A DNA stretch of 64,000 nt from assembly GCF_009909195.1 (NCBI RefSeq), contig NZ_JAAAMU010000015.1, forward strand, positions 1 through 64,000, read 5' to 3'. This stretch comes from Paenibacillus sacheonensis. Lineage in GTDB: Bacteria; Bacillota; Bacilli; Paenibacillales; Paenibacillaceae. Positions 15,969 to 24,900 of this stretch are shown piece by piece. The notes under the pieces were generated by a model. It had not been told where the DNA came from, did not search any database, and was given only the letters and a program-made list of their open reading frames with translations. Positions within the stretch are counted from its first letter, which is position 1; every line of letters starts with the position of its first letter. The translations under genes were made by a program, and so were the position numbers.

Positions 15969-17186
15969 ATGGAGGCAAGGTATACCCTTCGCGGCGGATT
16001 AGGCGCCACGGCGAAGAAGCTTCAAGCCGGAGATAAAGCGACGGTGGCATTCATCGGGGGTTCGGTTACGGAAGGCGCCGGCGCTTCGGACGGGGAACGG
16101 AAGAGCTACCGCGCGCTGACAGAACGATATTTGATGCGCAGCTGGCCGGGAGTTCGATTTCAATTCATTCATGCTGCCATCGGAGGAACCGATTCCGTCT
16201 ATGGCGCGTTCCGGTTCCGGCGGCATGTGCTCGAGCAGGGGCCGGTCGATCTGTTATTCGTCGAGTTCGCGGTCAACGACGCGGGGGGCCGGGAAGCGGC
16301 GATCCGCGGTATGGAAGGGATCGTGCGGCAGGCCAAATACGCGAATCCGCGCATGGAGATTTGTTTTCTTTACTCGCCGAACGAGGCCGGGCTGCGGCTG
16401 TTTCGGGAACAAGGAGAGGTTCAAGCGAGCATCGGATACCACGAGGAGGTCACGGCGCATTACGGGCTTCCGTCCGTCTCGATCGCCCGGAGCGTCTATG
16501 AGGGCATCCGTTCCGGCGAGCTCCGGTGGTCGGATTTCAGCGGCGACGAGGTGCATCCGAACGATGCCGGCTTCGCGTTGTACGGCAGCTTCGTCGAAGC
16601 GTTCCTGGATGAGGCGCTCCGGCCGGATAGAGGCGCATCGACGGGCAAGGAGGAGAGCGATGATCGCATCGACGACCCCGATAACCCCGATAACCCCGAT
16701 GACTCCGATAAGCTCGATGATGTCGAGGTATGCGAAGTCCCTGCCTTGCCGTCCCCTCTTGACCCGTCCTGCTACGAGCGTGCGGGACTGCTCGTTCCCG
16801 GCGCGGCCGCCGACGCCGCGGGCTGGCGTCATGAGCGCTCGTGGACGTTCGAGCATGTGTGCTATTGGAAGCTGCCGAAGGAAGCCTTGATCGGGGAGAC
16901 GGCGGGAGCGCGCTTCAGTCTGGAGTTCCATGGTACCGCCATCGGCTTCACGGTGTTGGCCGGCATGGATCTCGGCGATATCGAGTACGCGATCGACGGC
17001 GGCGATTTCGAGCTTATTCGGCTCTTCGATCCGATGTGCGCTGAGTTTTACCGGCCGAAGACCGTCCTGCTGGCGGAAGGTTTGACCTCGGGCCGCCATG
17101 GGCTCGACGTTCGAATCGCGGTGGACAAGGCGGAGGCGAGTACGGGCTTTGCCGTGCGCATTCTGCATTTCTTAGTGAATGGCTAG
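15969..17186 (+). CDS. SGNH/GDSL-family esterase with C-terminal beta-sandwich
   Basis: The ATG at 15969 follows GGAAGGGGG. Residues 1-220 form an SGNH hydrolase: nucleophile S32 in GGSVTEG (block I), GGT block, VND (block III) and D193-x2-H196 in GDEVHPND (block V). An acidic linker (about 235-250, repeated DPDN) leads to a ~150-residue beta-rich domain. There is no signal peptide, so it acts in the cytoplasm. The family includes acetyl-xylan/rhamnogalacturonan acetylesterases; here it probably deacylates sugars imported by the neighbouring transporter. Confidence 0.85.
   Translation: MEARYTLRGGLGATAKKLQAGDKATVAFIGGSVTEGAGASDGERKSYRALTERYLMRSWPGVRFQFIHAAIGGTDSVYGAFRFRRHVLEQGPVDLLFVEFAVNDAGGREAAIRGMEGIVRQAKYANPRMEICFLYSPNEAGLRLFREQGEVQASIGYHEEVTAHYGLPSVSIARSVYEGIRSGELRWSDFSGDEVHPNDAGFALYGSFVEAFLDEALRPDRGASTGKEESDDRIDDPDNPDNPDDSDKLDDVEVCEVPALPSPLDPSCYERAGLLVPGAAADAAGWRHERSWTFEHVCYWKLPKEALIGETAGARFSLEFHGTAIGFTVLAGMDLGDIEYAIDGGDFELIRLFDPMCAEFYRPKTVLLAEGLTSGRHGLDVRIAVDKAEASTGFAVRILHFLVNG
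16671..16715 (+). repeat. 9-bp tandem repeat in linker
   Basis: About five units of GATAACCCC (with variants) encode the acidic DDPDNPDNPDDSD linker of the SGNH protein. Unit number could change without breaking the frame. Confidence 0.8.
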
Positions 17187-17283
17187 CGCTTGGACCGCGG
17201 GAAACGGATATGATCGACGAACAGGCAGGATAGTTCGGTTATAAGCGTACTCGACCTCGAATCCTTGGCAGAGGAGGGGCGAG

Positions 17284-17500
17284 ATGAAAATCGAAATCGT
17301 GCCGGTTTCCTAATGAAGACAAAACGGTTCTCTATCATCTGATTCAGCTTTATCGATACGAGCAGCGAGTTTGATGGACATGTGCTGAACAATCACGGGT
17401 TGTACTTATACAAGTATTTCGACCACCAGTGGACGGACGACTGTTTTTGCTTCAGGCTCTGCGGATTAACGGGGAAACGATTATTGTCTATATCGTCTTG
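17284..17500 (+). pseudogene. GNAT-type acetyltransferase remnant, frameshifted
   Basis: A good ribosome site (GGAGGGG) precedes ATG 17284. Reading across frameshifts gives MKIEIVPVS, NEDKTVLYHLIQLYRY, SSEFDGHVLNNHGLYLYKYF, DHQWTDD and NGETIIVYIVLG. This matches the start of small GNAT acetyltransferases common in Bacillales. At least three frame changes are needed and the acetyl-CoA-binding C terminus is missing, so it is non-functional. Confidence 0.65.
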
Positions 17501-17528
17501 GGCTGCCAATCCGGCAGCCCTTCTTTAT
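17500..17528 (+). terminator. Rho-independent terminator
   Basis: GGGCTGCC-AATCC-GGCAGCCC followed by TTCTTTATATT. It closes the acetyltransferase remnant. Confidence 0.75.
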
Positions 17529-17599
17529 ATTCGCGGGCAGGAAAATACAGGAAACAAGTGGAATACACATACGACTTTATCGTACTAGGAGGTCGTTGA

Positions 17600-18091
17600 A
17601 TGGCGTTTCCGACGCATATCGTATCGGCAGGCGGGATTGTGGAAGATGGCGAGGGCAATATTCTATTGGTGAAAGCCCGTGACGATGGCTGGGTATATCC
17701 CGGCGGGATTACCGAAATCGGAGAGAACCTGATCGACGGCGTAATTCGCGAGATCGAAGAGGAAAGCGGAATCGTTGCCTCCGTCAGCCATTTAATAAGC
17801 GTCGTGTCCAATACGGCGATCCACAAGTGGCATGACGGCGTGACGGATGTTCCTACGAAGGTCATGTTTGATTTCGCGTGCAAAGCCGTTGGCGGAGAGT
17901 TGGCCGTATCGACGGAGGAATCGATCGAATGCAGGTGGGTGCCGAAGGAACGGGTTCTGGATTGGATTACATTACCCGCCATTCGCATGCGTTATGAAGC
18001 TTATTTGAGCTTTAACGGCGCCGTGAATTATATCGAATACGTCACGGAGACAACGTCAGCATGCAATGTCCGGCTTCAAAGGCACGTATAG
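17600..18091 (+). CDS. Nudix hydrolase
   Basis: The ATG at 17600 follows AGGAGG. The 163-residue protein carries an intact Nudix box, GGITEIGENLIDGVIREIEEE followed by SGI (G-x5-E-x7-R-E-x2-E-E-x-G-I), which binds metal and cleaves a nucleoside-diphosphate-linked substrate. The substrate cannot be deduced. It stands alone between two decayed regions. Confidence 0.88.
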   Translation: MAFPTHIVSAGGIVEDGEGNILLVKARDDGWVYPGGITEIGENLIDGVIREIEEESGIVASVSHLISVVSNTAIHKWHDGVTDVPTKVMFDFACKAVGGELAVSTEESIECRWVPKERVLDWITLPAIRMRYEAYLSFNGAVNYIEYVTETTSACNVRLQRHV

Positions 18092-18139
18092 CCGTACGAG
18101 GGCCGCTAAGTATTTGGTCAGAATGGTCTGCCTCTGCAG

Positions 18140-18323
18140 TTAACGGTTGCACGGATGACTAATCGGCTCAAAATGCCCATTTTCTATCGCTAACGATTGC
18201 CAGGAGGTTTAATGTGCGAGTTTGACTTGCAATCGGCCTCTAATCGCCGAATAACGTCTGTCAGAGGCGTTAGCGTTTTTTTAGCCGCGTTATTTGAAGA
18301 ATAGCATCGCTGACAATCGTTAG
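18140..18323 (+). repeat. Palindromic interspersed repeat, copy 1
   Basis: A ~185-bp element shared with 39825-40011 and 53137-53346. Shared blocks: CGGCTCAAAATGCCC, CGCTAACGATTGCCAG, ATAACGTCTGTCAGA, GCGTTAGCG and CAATCGTTAG. The left half carries CTAACGATTG, the right half its complement, so the whole can fold into a long hairpin. It has no coding capacity. Confidence 0.85.
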
Positions 18324-18466
18324 GCGTTGGCGTCAACCGTTTGGACTTTGAACTGCAAAAATACCTCTTCAAGGTCGGACCTGTCGCGCTGACCGACGGG
18401 ACGGGGCTGCTCTACGCGGACGTCTATCAGGAAGCTGTCGTTCGGGAAGCTAACAAGACATTGTAA
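18323..18466 (+). pseudogene. C-terminal gene remnant next to repeat copy 1
   Basis: From the exact right edge of the repeat an open frame without a start reads GVNRLDFELQKYLFKVGPVA, then LTDGTGLLYADVYQEAVVRE, ANKTL and stop. The composition is protein-like, but I do not recognise the family. It looks like the tail of a gene whose front was lost where the repeat now lies. Confidence 0.4.
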
Positions 18467-18609
18467 TTGGTGCTGCTAGGGTCAACTCCTATACGAGACA
18501 AGGAGGCGGTTCCGTATGGTCACGCGTCTACGTGCCGCTTGCCGTCTCGCTCATCGAGAGAGAGCGAAGCTGCTATTGCCCGCGCTGCGGTCAAGCGCTG
18601 CGCGTATAA
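18463..18609 (+). other. Possible zinc-ribbon protein remnant
   Basis: A second start-less frame ends with LIERERSCYCPRCGQALRV and stop. The CxCxxC resembles a zinc-ribbon tail. A short ORF from ATG 18515 in another frame has a good AAGGAGG but no recognisable sequence. I see no other feature in 18467-18665. Confidence 0.25.
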
Positions 18610-18665
18610 CGGCAATGCTTGCCGAGTAGCGTTAGGAACTGACAACTTACCGTTCCATAATAGAG

Positions 18666-18692
18666 AAAAGTGCAGATCTTGCACTTTTTTTT
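18666..18692 (+). terminator. Rho-independent terminator
   Basis: AAAAGTGCA-GATCT-TGCACTTTT with eight T. It overlaps in-frame upstream codons of the next gene and argues against any start before 18693. Confidence 0.9.
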
Positions 18693-18747
18693 GTTTGTCA
18701 TCCGGTTTATGGTGAATGGGAGTACGAATGGGGGGAAGGATTTGCAA

Positions 18748-20673
18748 TTGCGCAATCAGTTTCGATTCGAACGGCTTACTGTGCGGATCGCATGCTCCGA
18801 TCGCACGTTAGACTGCTGCAGCGCCCATATGGAGGAGGATGCGGAGAGCGGCGCGCGGACATGGCGATGGGATGACTTGACCGTCACCATTACCCGTCAA
18901 GATCAAGTCCGGAGCATCAGGATTCGAAATACCGGTTCTCAAGACATTCAGTTGCGGAATGTCGACTTGCAATGGAAACCGATGATCGCTTCGCCATGCC
19001 TGGATGCCAGAGAGTATGTTCAACTTTATCATTCGCAATGTTTTGAACGACTTGCGGGCATGCGTCCCGTGCATCGTCCCAACGACTGGTCCGATCCTGC
19101 CGAAGCCTCTGCCATGGTAACCGTATTGTCCCGTAGACGGCCTGGCGAAGCGATGCTGCTAGGGGCTTTGCCTCCATATGAAGATTGCTTCGTCGGCTTC
19201 CCGATTCTGCATGAAAGCGCGCATCGCGACGGTGCATTTGGCATCAGCGTCAAGCTAACCTCGCCTAAACGAATTATCGGGAATAGCGAGGTGTCACTGG
19301 CCCACCTGATCATGCTTCACGGCACGGATGGGAATAACTTGCTGGAACACTACGCGGAGTCCGTTCGAAAACGGCTTCCGCAATCCGTGTTGAGCAAACC
19401 CCGCATAACCGGCTGGAACTCCTGGGATTATTACGCCGGCGCAGTTTCGCATCGCGATATCGCCCAGAATACCAGAGCGGCGCGGGAACAATTCGCGGAC
19501 TCCGTTCGCTATATCGTCATCGATGAAGGATACCAGCGCCAGTGGGGGATTTGGGATGCAGGATGGAAGTTTCCCGACGGGCTGAAGACGCTTTGCGAGA
19601 CGATTCGCGCGGCCGGATTCGAGCCGGGGATTTGGACGGCTCCGCTCATGGTGAACGCGAGCACCGCTTTATATAGGGAGCATCCGAATTGGTTTGTCGA
19701 CGATGAAGCCGGTAATCCTTATCTGGTTAGCCTGGGGTACGGCTCCATGGCTCAACTGGATATTACCGTACCTGAAGTGCAGGAGCATTTAGGTACGGTG
19801 TATACTCGATTACGGCAAGCAGGCTTTACCTACTTCAAATGCGATTTTACGCAGCAGCTGCTGGGCGCTTCCAGATTCGCGCGGGACGACATCACGCCCG
19901 TCGGCATGCTTCGTGAACTCTTTGGCCTTATTCGGCGTTCGATCGGGGAGGAAGCCTACCTTCTGGCATGCGGCGCCCCTTACGAGGCGGTCATCGGAGT
20001 CGCGGATTCCCACAGAACGACGGGAGATATCCACCATTATTGGAGCCACATCCGGCAAAATATAAGGTCAATGCTGGCCCGGTGGTGGATGCAAGGAACG
20101 ATAGGGAATACCGATCCCGATTTCGCTATCGTCAGATGCGCCAGCACCACGGATGATGTGCTGCTGAGTCGGCGCTTACCCAAAAAACCTTGGCAGCCGG
20201 GAGCCAATTGGGTGTCCGGTCGAGAGATGAACCTGGCGGAAGCGCAAACCCTGCTGCTTGCCTGCTACGTGACCGGCGGCGATATGGTTCTCGGAGACGC
20301 GTTGAACCTGCTAAATGAAGCGGGTTTGGCTCTCCTGACTACCGTTCTTTCGGAACCGGTCCAACGCGGAGTGCCGATTAATCTTTTCGATTACGATGGG
20401 GATGATCTGCCGATCGTTGTTGCTCAGGGGGCCGGTCGCAAGCTGCTGGCGATATTCAATCTTAGCGACGATTATAGGCCCAAGAAGCTGCCTCATCCGT
20501 ATGCCGGATTGATAGGCGCCCATGAAGAATTTTGGAGCGGGCAGCCCGTTCTACGTTTGGAAGCTGAAGAAATCATGATGGAACCTCATACGGCGAAGGC
20601 TTGGTGGGTATCCGAGTCGTCATTCGATCAATCGACGTCCGTTGGTCCGTTGAATACATCAAACGGCGAGTAA
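18748..20673 (+). CDS. GH36-like alpha-galactosidase (clan GH-D), cytoplasmic
   Basis: A TTG at 18748 lies eight bases after GGGGGAAGGA; an ATG at 18709 has no ribosome site and follows a terminator. The 641-residue protein has an N-terminal beta-sandwich (about 1-210) and a TIM barrel from KPRITGWNSWDYY. By motif the nucleophile is D366 (YFKCDF) and the acid/base D427 (HRTTGDI). There is no signal peptide, so it would hydrolyse imported oligosaccharides. It is 17 bases from the DMT transporter gene. GH36 or a related GH-D subfamily; sugar specificity is not certain. Confidence 0.8.
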   Translation: MRNQFRFERLTVRIACSDRTLDCCSAHMEEDAESGARTWRWDDLTVTITRQDQVRSIRIRNTGSQDIQLRNVDLQWKPMIASPCLDAREYVQLYHSQCFERLAGMRPVHRPNDWSDPAEASAMVTVLSRRRPGEAMLLGALPPYEDCFVGFPILHESAHRDGAFGISVKLTSPKRIIGNSEVSLAHLIMLHGTDGNNLLEHYAESVRKRLPQSVLSKPRITGWNSWDYYAGAVSHRDIAQNTRAAREQFADSVRYIVIDEGYQRQWGIWDAGWKFPDGLKTLCETIRAAGFEPGIWTAPLMVNASTALYREHPNWFVDDEAGNPYLVSLGYGSMAQLDITVPEVQEHLGTVYTRLRQAGFTYFKCDFTQQLLGASRFARDDITPVGMLRELFGLIRRSIGEEAYLLACGAPYEAVIGVADSHRTTGDIHHYWSHIRQNIRSMLARWWMQGTIGNTDPDFAIVRCASTTDDVLLSRRLPKKPWQPGANWVSGREMNLAEAQTLLLACYVTGGDMVLGDALNLLNEAGLALLTTVLSEPVQRGVPINLFDYDGDDLPIVVAQGAGRKLLAIFNLSDDYRPKKLPHPYAGLIGAHEEFWSGQPVLRLEAEEIMMEPHTAKAWWVSESSFDQSTSVGPLNTSNGE

Positions 20674-20690
20674 ACATAGGGGGCAGCGAA

Positions 20691-21608
20691 TTGTTTGGGT
20701 ATATGGCCGTGTTCGGCGCGGTGTTGATCTGGGGGCTGTCCTATATCATCATGAAATCCACGACGACGGAGTACCCCCAGCTGCTGTTTCAATTTTGGCG
20801 GTATTGCGCCGTAACCTTAGTGTATGCGGCGCTCTTCCGTCGGTCGCTTCGGGCAATTCCAGTCCGAATCTGGAGAATGGGCTTGGTCCAACTGGGATCG
20901 AGCCATTTCGTATTGGGCTTCTTTTCGATTTATGCGGTGCAGCTTACGACCCCAACGCATGTCGTGGTGATCAACAGCTTCATCATCGGCGTCGTGCCGC
21001 TGCTGCGTTGGCTTCATGAACGATGCAAGCCGACGCGGCAAGAGAAAGGGGCGATCGCGATCGCGGTTATGGCCATTGCCCTCTTGATCGGACCGCAGGA
21101 CCAAGGCGTGAATATTGGCGATGGCTTGGCCTTTGTCGGGATGTTTGGGTACGCCTATTCGATCGTCCTGACCGATCGGTTGCTGTCGAAGGAACGGGCA
21201 ACGGTGCCGCAGGTTTCCTTTTTGGGCATCGCAGGCTGCGCACTGCTATTCGCGGCCGCGGCGGCCGTCTATGTCGGCATCAACAAGGACTTGAATGTCA
21301 TAGCGTTATCGGTTTTGACATCCCAACCAGAGACACTCGCAGGTATCGCTTATATGATCGTGTTCGTATCCCTCGCGGCCAATCTGCTGCAAGTGCACGG
21401 TCAACGCCGGCTGCCGCCGGTCGCCGTCTCGATCTTGTTCTGCCTGGAGCCCGCCGTGACAGTGGCGCTCGATTATGCGCTGCTCGGCAACAAGCCGTCG
21501 ATCCGAGTGCTGCTCTGCGGCTTGCTGCTGATCGCGGCGACCGTCGCTACCGCCAGGCCGATCGCCAAATCCGGAAGACGCCGCAAAGAAGCTGCCCTTG
21601 ATCGTTGA
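20691..21608 (+). CDS. EamA/DMT-family membrane transporter
   Basis: A TTG at 20691 follows AGGGGG at seven bases. The 306-residue protein begins LFGYMAVFGAVLIWGLSYII and has about ten transmembrane helices in two EamA repeats, ending in a short basic tail. Such proteins export amino acids or other metabolites; the cargo here is unknown. It probably shares a transcript with the preceding glycosidase. Confidence 0.88.
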   Translation: MFGYMAVFGAVLIWGLSYIIMKSTTTEYPQLLFQFWRYCAVTLVYAALFRRSLRAIPVRIWRMGLVQLGSSHFVLGFFSIYAVQLTTPTHVVVINSFIIGVVPLLRWLHERCKPTRQEKGAIAIAVMAIALLIGPQDQGVNIGDGLAFVGMFGYAYSIVLTDRLLSKERATVPQVSFLGIAGCALLFAAAAAVYVGINKDLNVIALSVLTSQPETLAGIAYMIVFVSLAANLLQVHGQRRLPPVAVSILFCLEPAVTVALDYALLGNKPSIRVLLCGLLLIAATVATARPIAKSGRRRKEAALDR

Positions 21609-21908
21609 ATGATCTGGAAAGGGGAATGAAGTTTAGGGCGCATATGGCGGTCGTTTCGTTTGTACGACCCGAACCGGCCGTTTAGGTACTGGCTGCATGG
21701 AATCATCAGGTTCAGGATTGGAAAGATAAACGGAAGCCCAACGCCTTAAGGAAAATGAAGCAAGGATCCGATGGGACCCGTGACCCGCAAGAAGGACGCT
21801 TTGAAAAAAACGACCCTCCTGCGGGTCATTTGTTTTTATCAACGAAAGTGGATTTATTTAAATTTTTCGTGAATCGACATTATTCGACAATAGGATGATG
21901 GAACTAGA
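21609..21908. other. Intergenic stretch
   Basis: No supported gene. It holds a terminator (21781-21837) and an AT-rich stretch leading to the promoter of the SLH gene. Short open frames in 21640-21780 show no recognisable protein. Confidence 0.6.
21781..21837 (+). terminator. Rho-independent terminator
   Basis: TGACCCGCA (21781-21789) pairs with TGCGGGTCA (21820-21828), followed by TTTGTTTTT. It ends the GH36-DMT transcript. Confidence 0.85.
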
Positions 21909-21917
21909 TGTTATAAT
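21909..21917 (+). promoter_or_regulatory. Extended -10 promoter of SLH gene
   Basis: TGTTATAAT is a perfect -10 with the TGn extension. No good -35 is visible at 16-18 bp, as is usual for extended -10 promoters. It lies 38 bases before the chosen ATG and downstream of earlier in-frame ATGs. Confidence 0.6.
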
Positions 21918-21954
21918 GCACCATAACAATTTATGGATAACGGAGGCATATTGG

Positions 21955-24900
21955 ATGTTAAGACGTTGGATGGCGTGCATCATCAGTTTCGCAATAGTAT
22001 TCGCGCTTGTACTGCCTGTACGGACGCATGCGGAGGAAGGGGACGAGCCCTCTGCGGTACCCGCAGGTCAGGAGCAGAACGTCGGCGATAAAGAGAACCA
22101 GGTTCTTCCACTGCCAGGGGTTGAGCATCAAGGCGGTGAGGAAGTTGTCGCGGAATCTGGGACAGGAGTTACACCGCAGCTCATTCCAATGGGGACAATT
22201 GACGGCTATGTCTTAAGTCCGACTAGTTTCGGAAAGGTAAGTTACGCTGCCGAATCCGGGCAGATCATTTATAACACTTTCTTTATTATCAACGGCTCCA
22301 TTAATATGAACCATTTAAGTTTTCCTGCGGGAGCGCTGCTTACGATCGATATGGCGGTTCGCTATAAGCAAAATGGTACGAATACGCTGCTCTACCTCGA
22401 CGAGAAAACCATGACCGCGGAGCAGCTTGCTTCTTTGGATGAATGGAAGATCGATGAGGATGCCGTAGAGGTACCGCTCGATGTGAACGTTTCGGCTAAC
22501 TGGCAAAATCGGAAGCTGTCGATTATTCACGACAAATTCTCCGAGCAGGTTTACGACGAAGGCTTCGACGCCTACCTCATGCACACCTCCATATTGACGA
22601 ATCCGGGCAAGCTTGAATTAAGTTACACCGGTAGAGGGGACCGCACAGGTTACTACCTACACAAGACGTTTGACGTGAACCCCGAGACTGCGATCGCATT
22701 TAACGAAGACGACCTGACATCGGCAAGTACGACTAAAATTCCCGAAAACGTTGGCCTTTCTATCGGGATGAAGGGGGCAGCCGCCCAATTCGAAATGATC
22801 GATCAATTAGTCGCGACGAATGGCGTATATTCTCTTGCTTTCGATCAGCGCGTGCCTGTTAGCGATGGTACCCGAGTTATGCAATGGACAACGGACAAGT
22901 TCGAGCCCGAACAAGTTCCGCAGCTACTGACCGGCGACCTGCAGATTTCAGCGTCGAATCTGCAGGCAGACGCGAATGGCCTAATCAGCAATATCCTCGT
23001 GACCAGCGGCATTTATACACTGGAATTTTATTATTATTTAGATTATAGGGACCATGTTGTACCTCCAAAGGTGAAGCTAAAAGTAGCGGATGATCAAGGC
23101 AAGACAATTGTTGAAAATGAGATACCGGTATTGGGAACGACATTGTGCTGCATGAAACAAACGTTCGAGCCACTCCTTGCAGATGGATCCTATTCAGCGG
23201 AATTTGCCTTAATGGATTTGGATATTCCGCTGACGGCAAAAAGTTCGTTCGTAATCAGCGGCAGTTACCAGGGAAAGGGTCTCGTCATTCACGCCCAAAA
23301 CGAAGCCGGTCAGCCATTAGCGAACGGGCATATATATTTATTCGAGAAGCAGCCTCCTTGGAATGAGAGCTATGTTGAAGGCAAGGCTTTCCGGACGGTC
23401 CTGACGTATGATACGGACATGCCGGAAACCGGGAATTTCGTCATTCCGTATAACAAACTGCTGAAAGGCCGCGATTATGAGCTTGAAGTCGCAGGCGATT
23501 CCGCGGATGGACGGCACGTGGTCGTATATCACCGCGCCGTGTCCCGCGAAGACCAGGACATTCAATTTATTGGCGCCGGCTTGAAGCATCTGACAGTGGA
23601 AGCGGCTCAGGCAAAACCAGGCGACGAATTGTTCTTCAACGTGCTTGACGATCGCAATCAATTGTCCGTTTGGCCGGCGCTCGCTTTGTTCGGCGACAAC
23701 CATCAGGCCGAGCTTTACGTGCAGTCCGACAATCAGATTTCCATGATTACGAAATTGTACGACGAAGCGAACGATACCGGATACTTGCTTTCCGGAACTG
23801 CCGATCTTGCCTCGGGAGCTGTTCAGACGGTTAACTTGAACGGCGAGACGATCGAGATTATACCGGCCGCGGCACTTGCCGATAGCAAAGTCGACATCAA
23901 TGGAGCATTAACGCAGAGCGCTCGATTCGCGAAACGTTATCTGGCCAGCAAGGGAATGGATCTAACGGCTGCGTACTTCATTGAATCGGATGGCTACCGT
24001 TACACGTTTGCGAAATCGCTGAACCAAGCCAATCGGGATGTCATGCTCGAGGTCGGCCACGACTTCGCCAACAAGCGGTTGGACCAACAAGGCTTCCAAG
24101 CAGGCGAAGTGAACCGCCGCGTCTATACCGATTACAGGGATCAATTCGATAATACCTTGGTCGACGTTTCGAACGTGCCCGTAGCGAGGATCGCGGACAG
24201 CGTAGACGCACCGGGGGTTACGTTCATGGTGGCAAACGCAGGGAAAAACCAGATTATAACGGTTCAGACCGATGGGGAGAACGGATTTTCGTACGAAACG
24301 ACGGAAGCGCCCGTCAATCAAAATGCCGAGATAGCGGCCGGGTCCATACTCGATTACCAATTGTACGATTCCTCTAATCATACCGTCGGTAATCCGCTGA
24401 CTGGGCAATCGCCAGTGGTGATGCAAGCGAATCTTCCGTTGAATCCAGGCGAGTTTGCGCTGAAGTTGACAAACCAGCGCTTCCCTTCGAATGTCGTCAA
24501 GCTGGCAGGGCAAGCCAATCTATCGATCACCGACTTCAACGAGGACTATAAAAGCATTGCGATCGCGATGCCGCCCGGCTACCGGTATGCGGATTCTAAA
24601 AACCAAGAAGTGGAAATACAGCCGATGACTGAAACAATGACGCCGGAATATAGCTGGATCGACCAAAATGGGTTGAACATACCGCGGGATGCGGACATCG
24701 TCCCCGATCAGAAGTATGCTTTGCATATCGTTCTTCGCTTGACCTCGAGCGACGGCAGCGAGGAGGACGCGATTTATTATCGCCAATTGATCTTGACTGG
24801 CGCGGAGCTCATGGATCTGCAGCAAATCGACTATCCTGCTTCCGCCATTACGATAGAACCCAAGATCAGCGATTTACCTCGCAGTATGAAGGTGAATAAC

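Noticed and set aside
16254..17168. Antisense frame with IGVIGVIGV repeat
   Set aside because: It is the complement of the DPDN linker repeat, not a real hydrophobic repeat protein.
18666..18747. GTG 18670 and ATG 18709 as starts for the GH36-like gene
   Set aside because: The first lies inside a terminator stem, the second has no ribosome site; a TTG with a good site follows.
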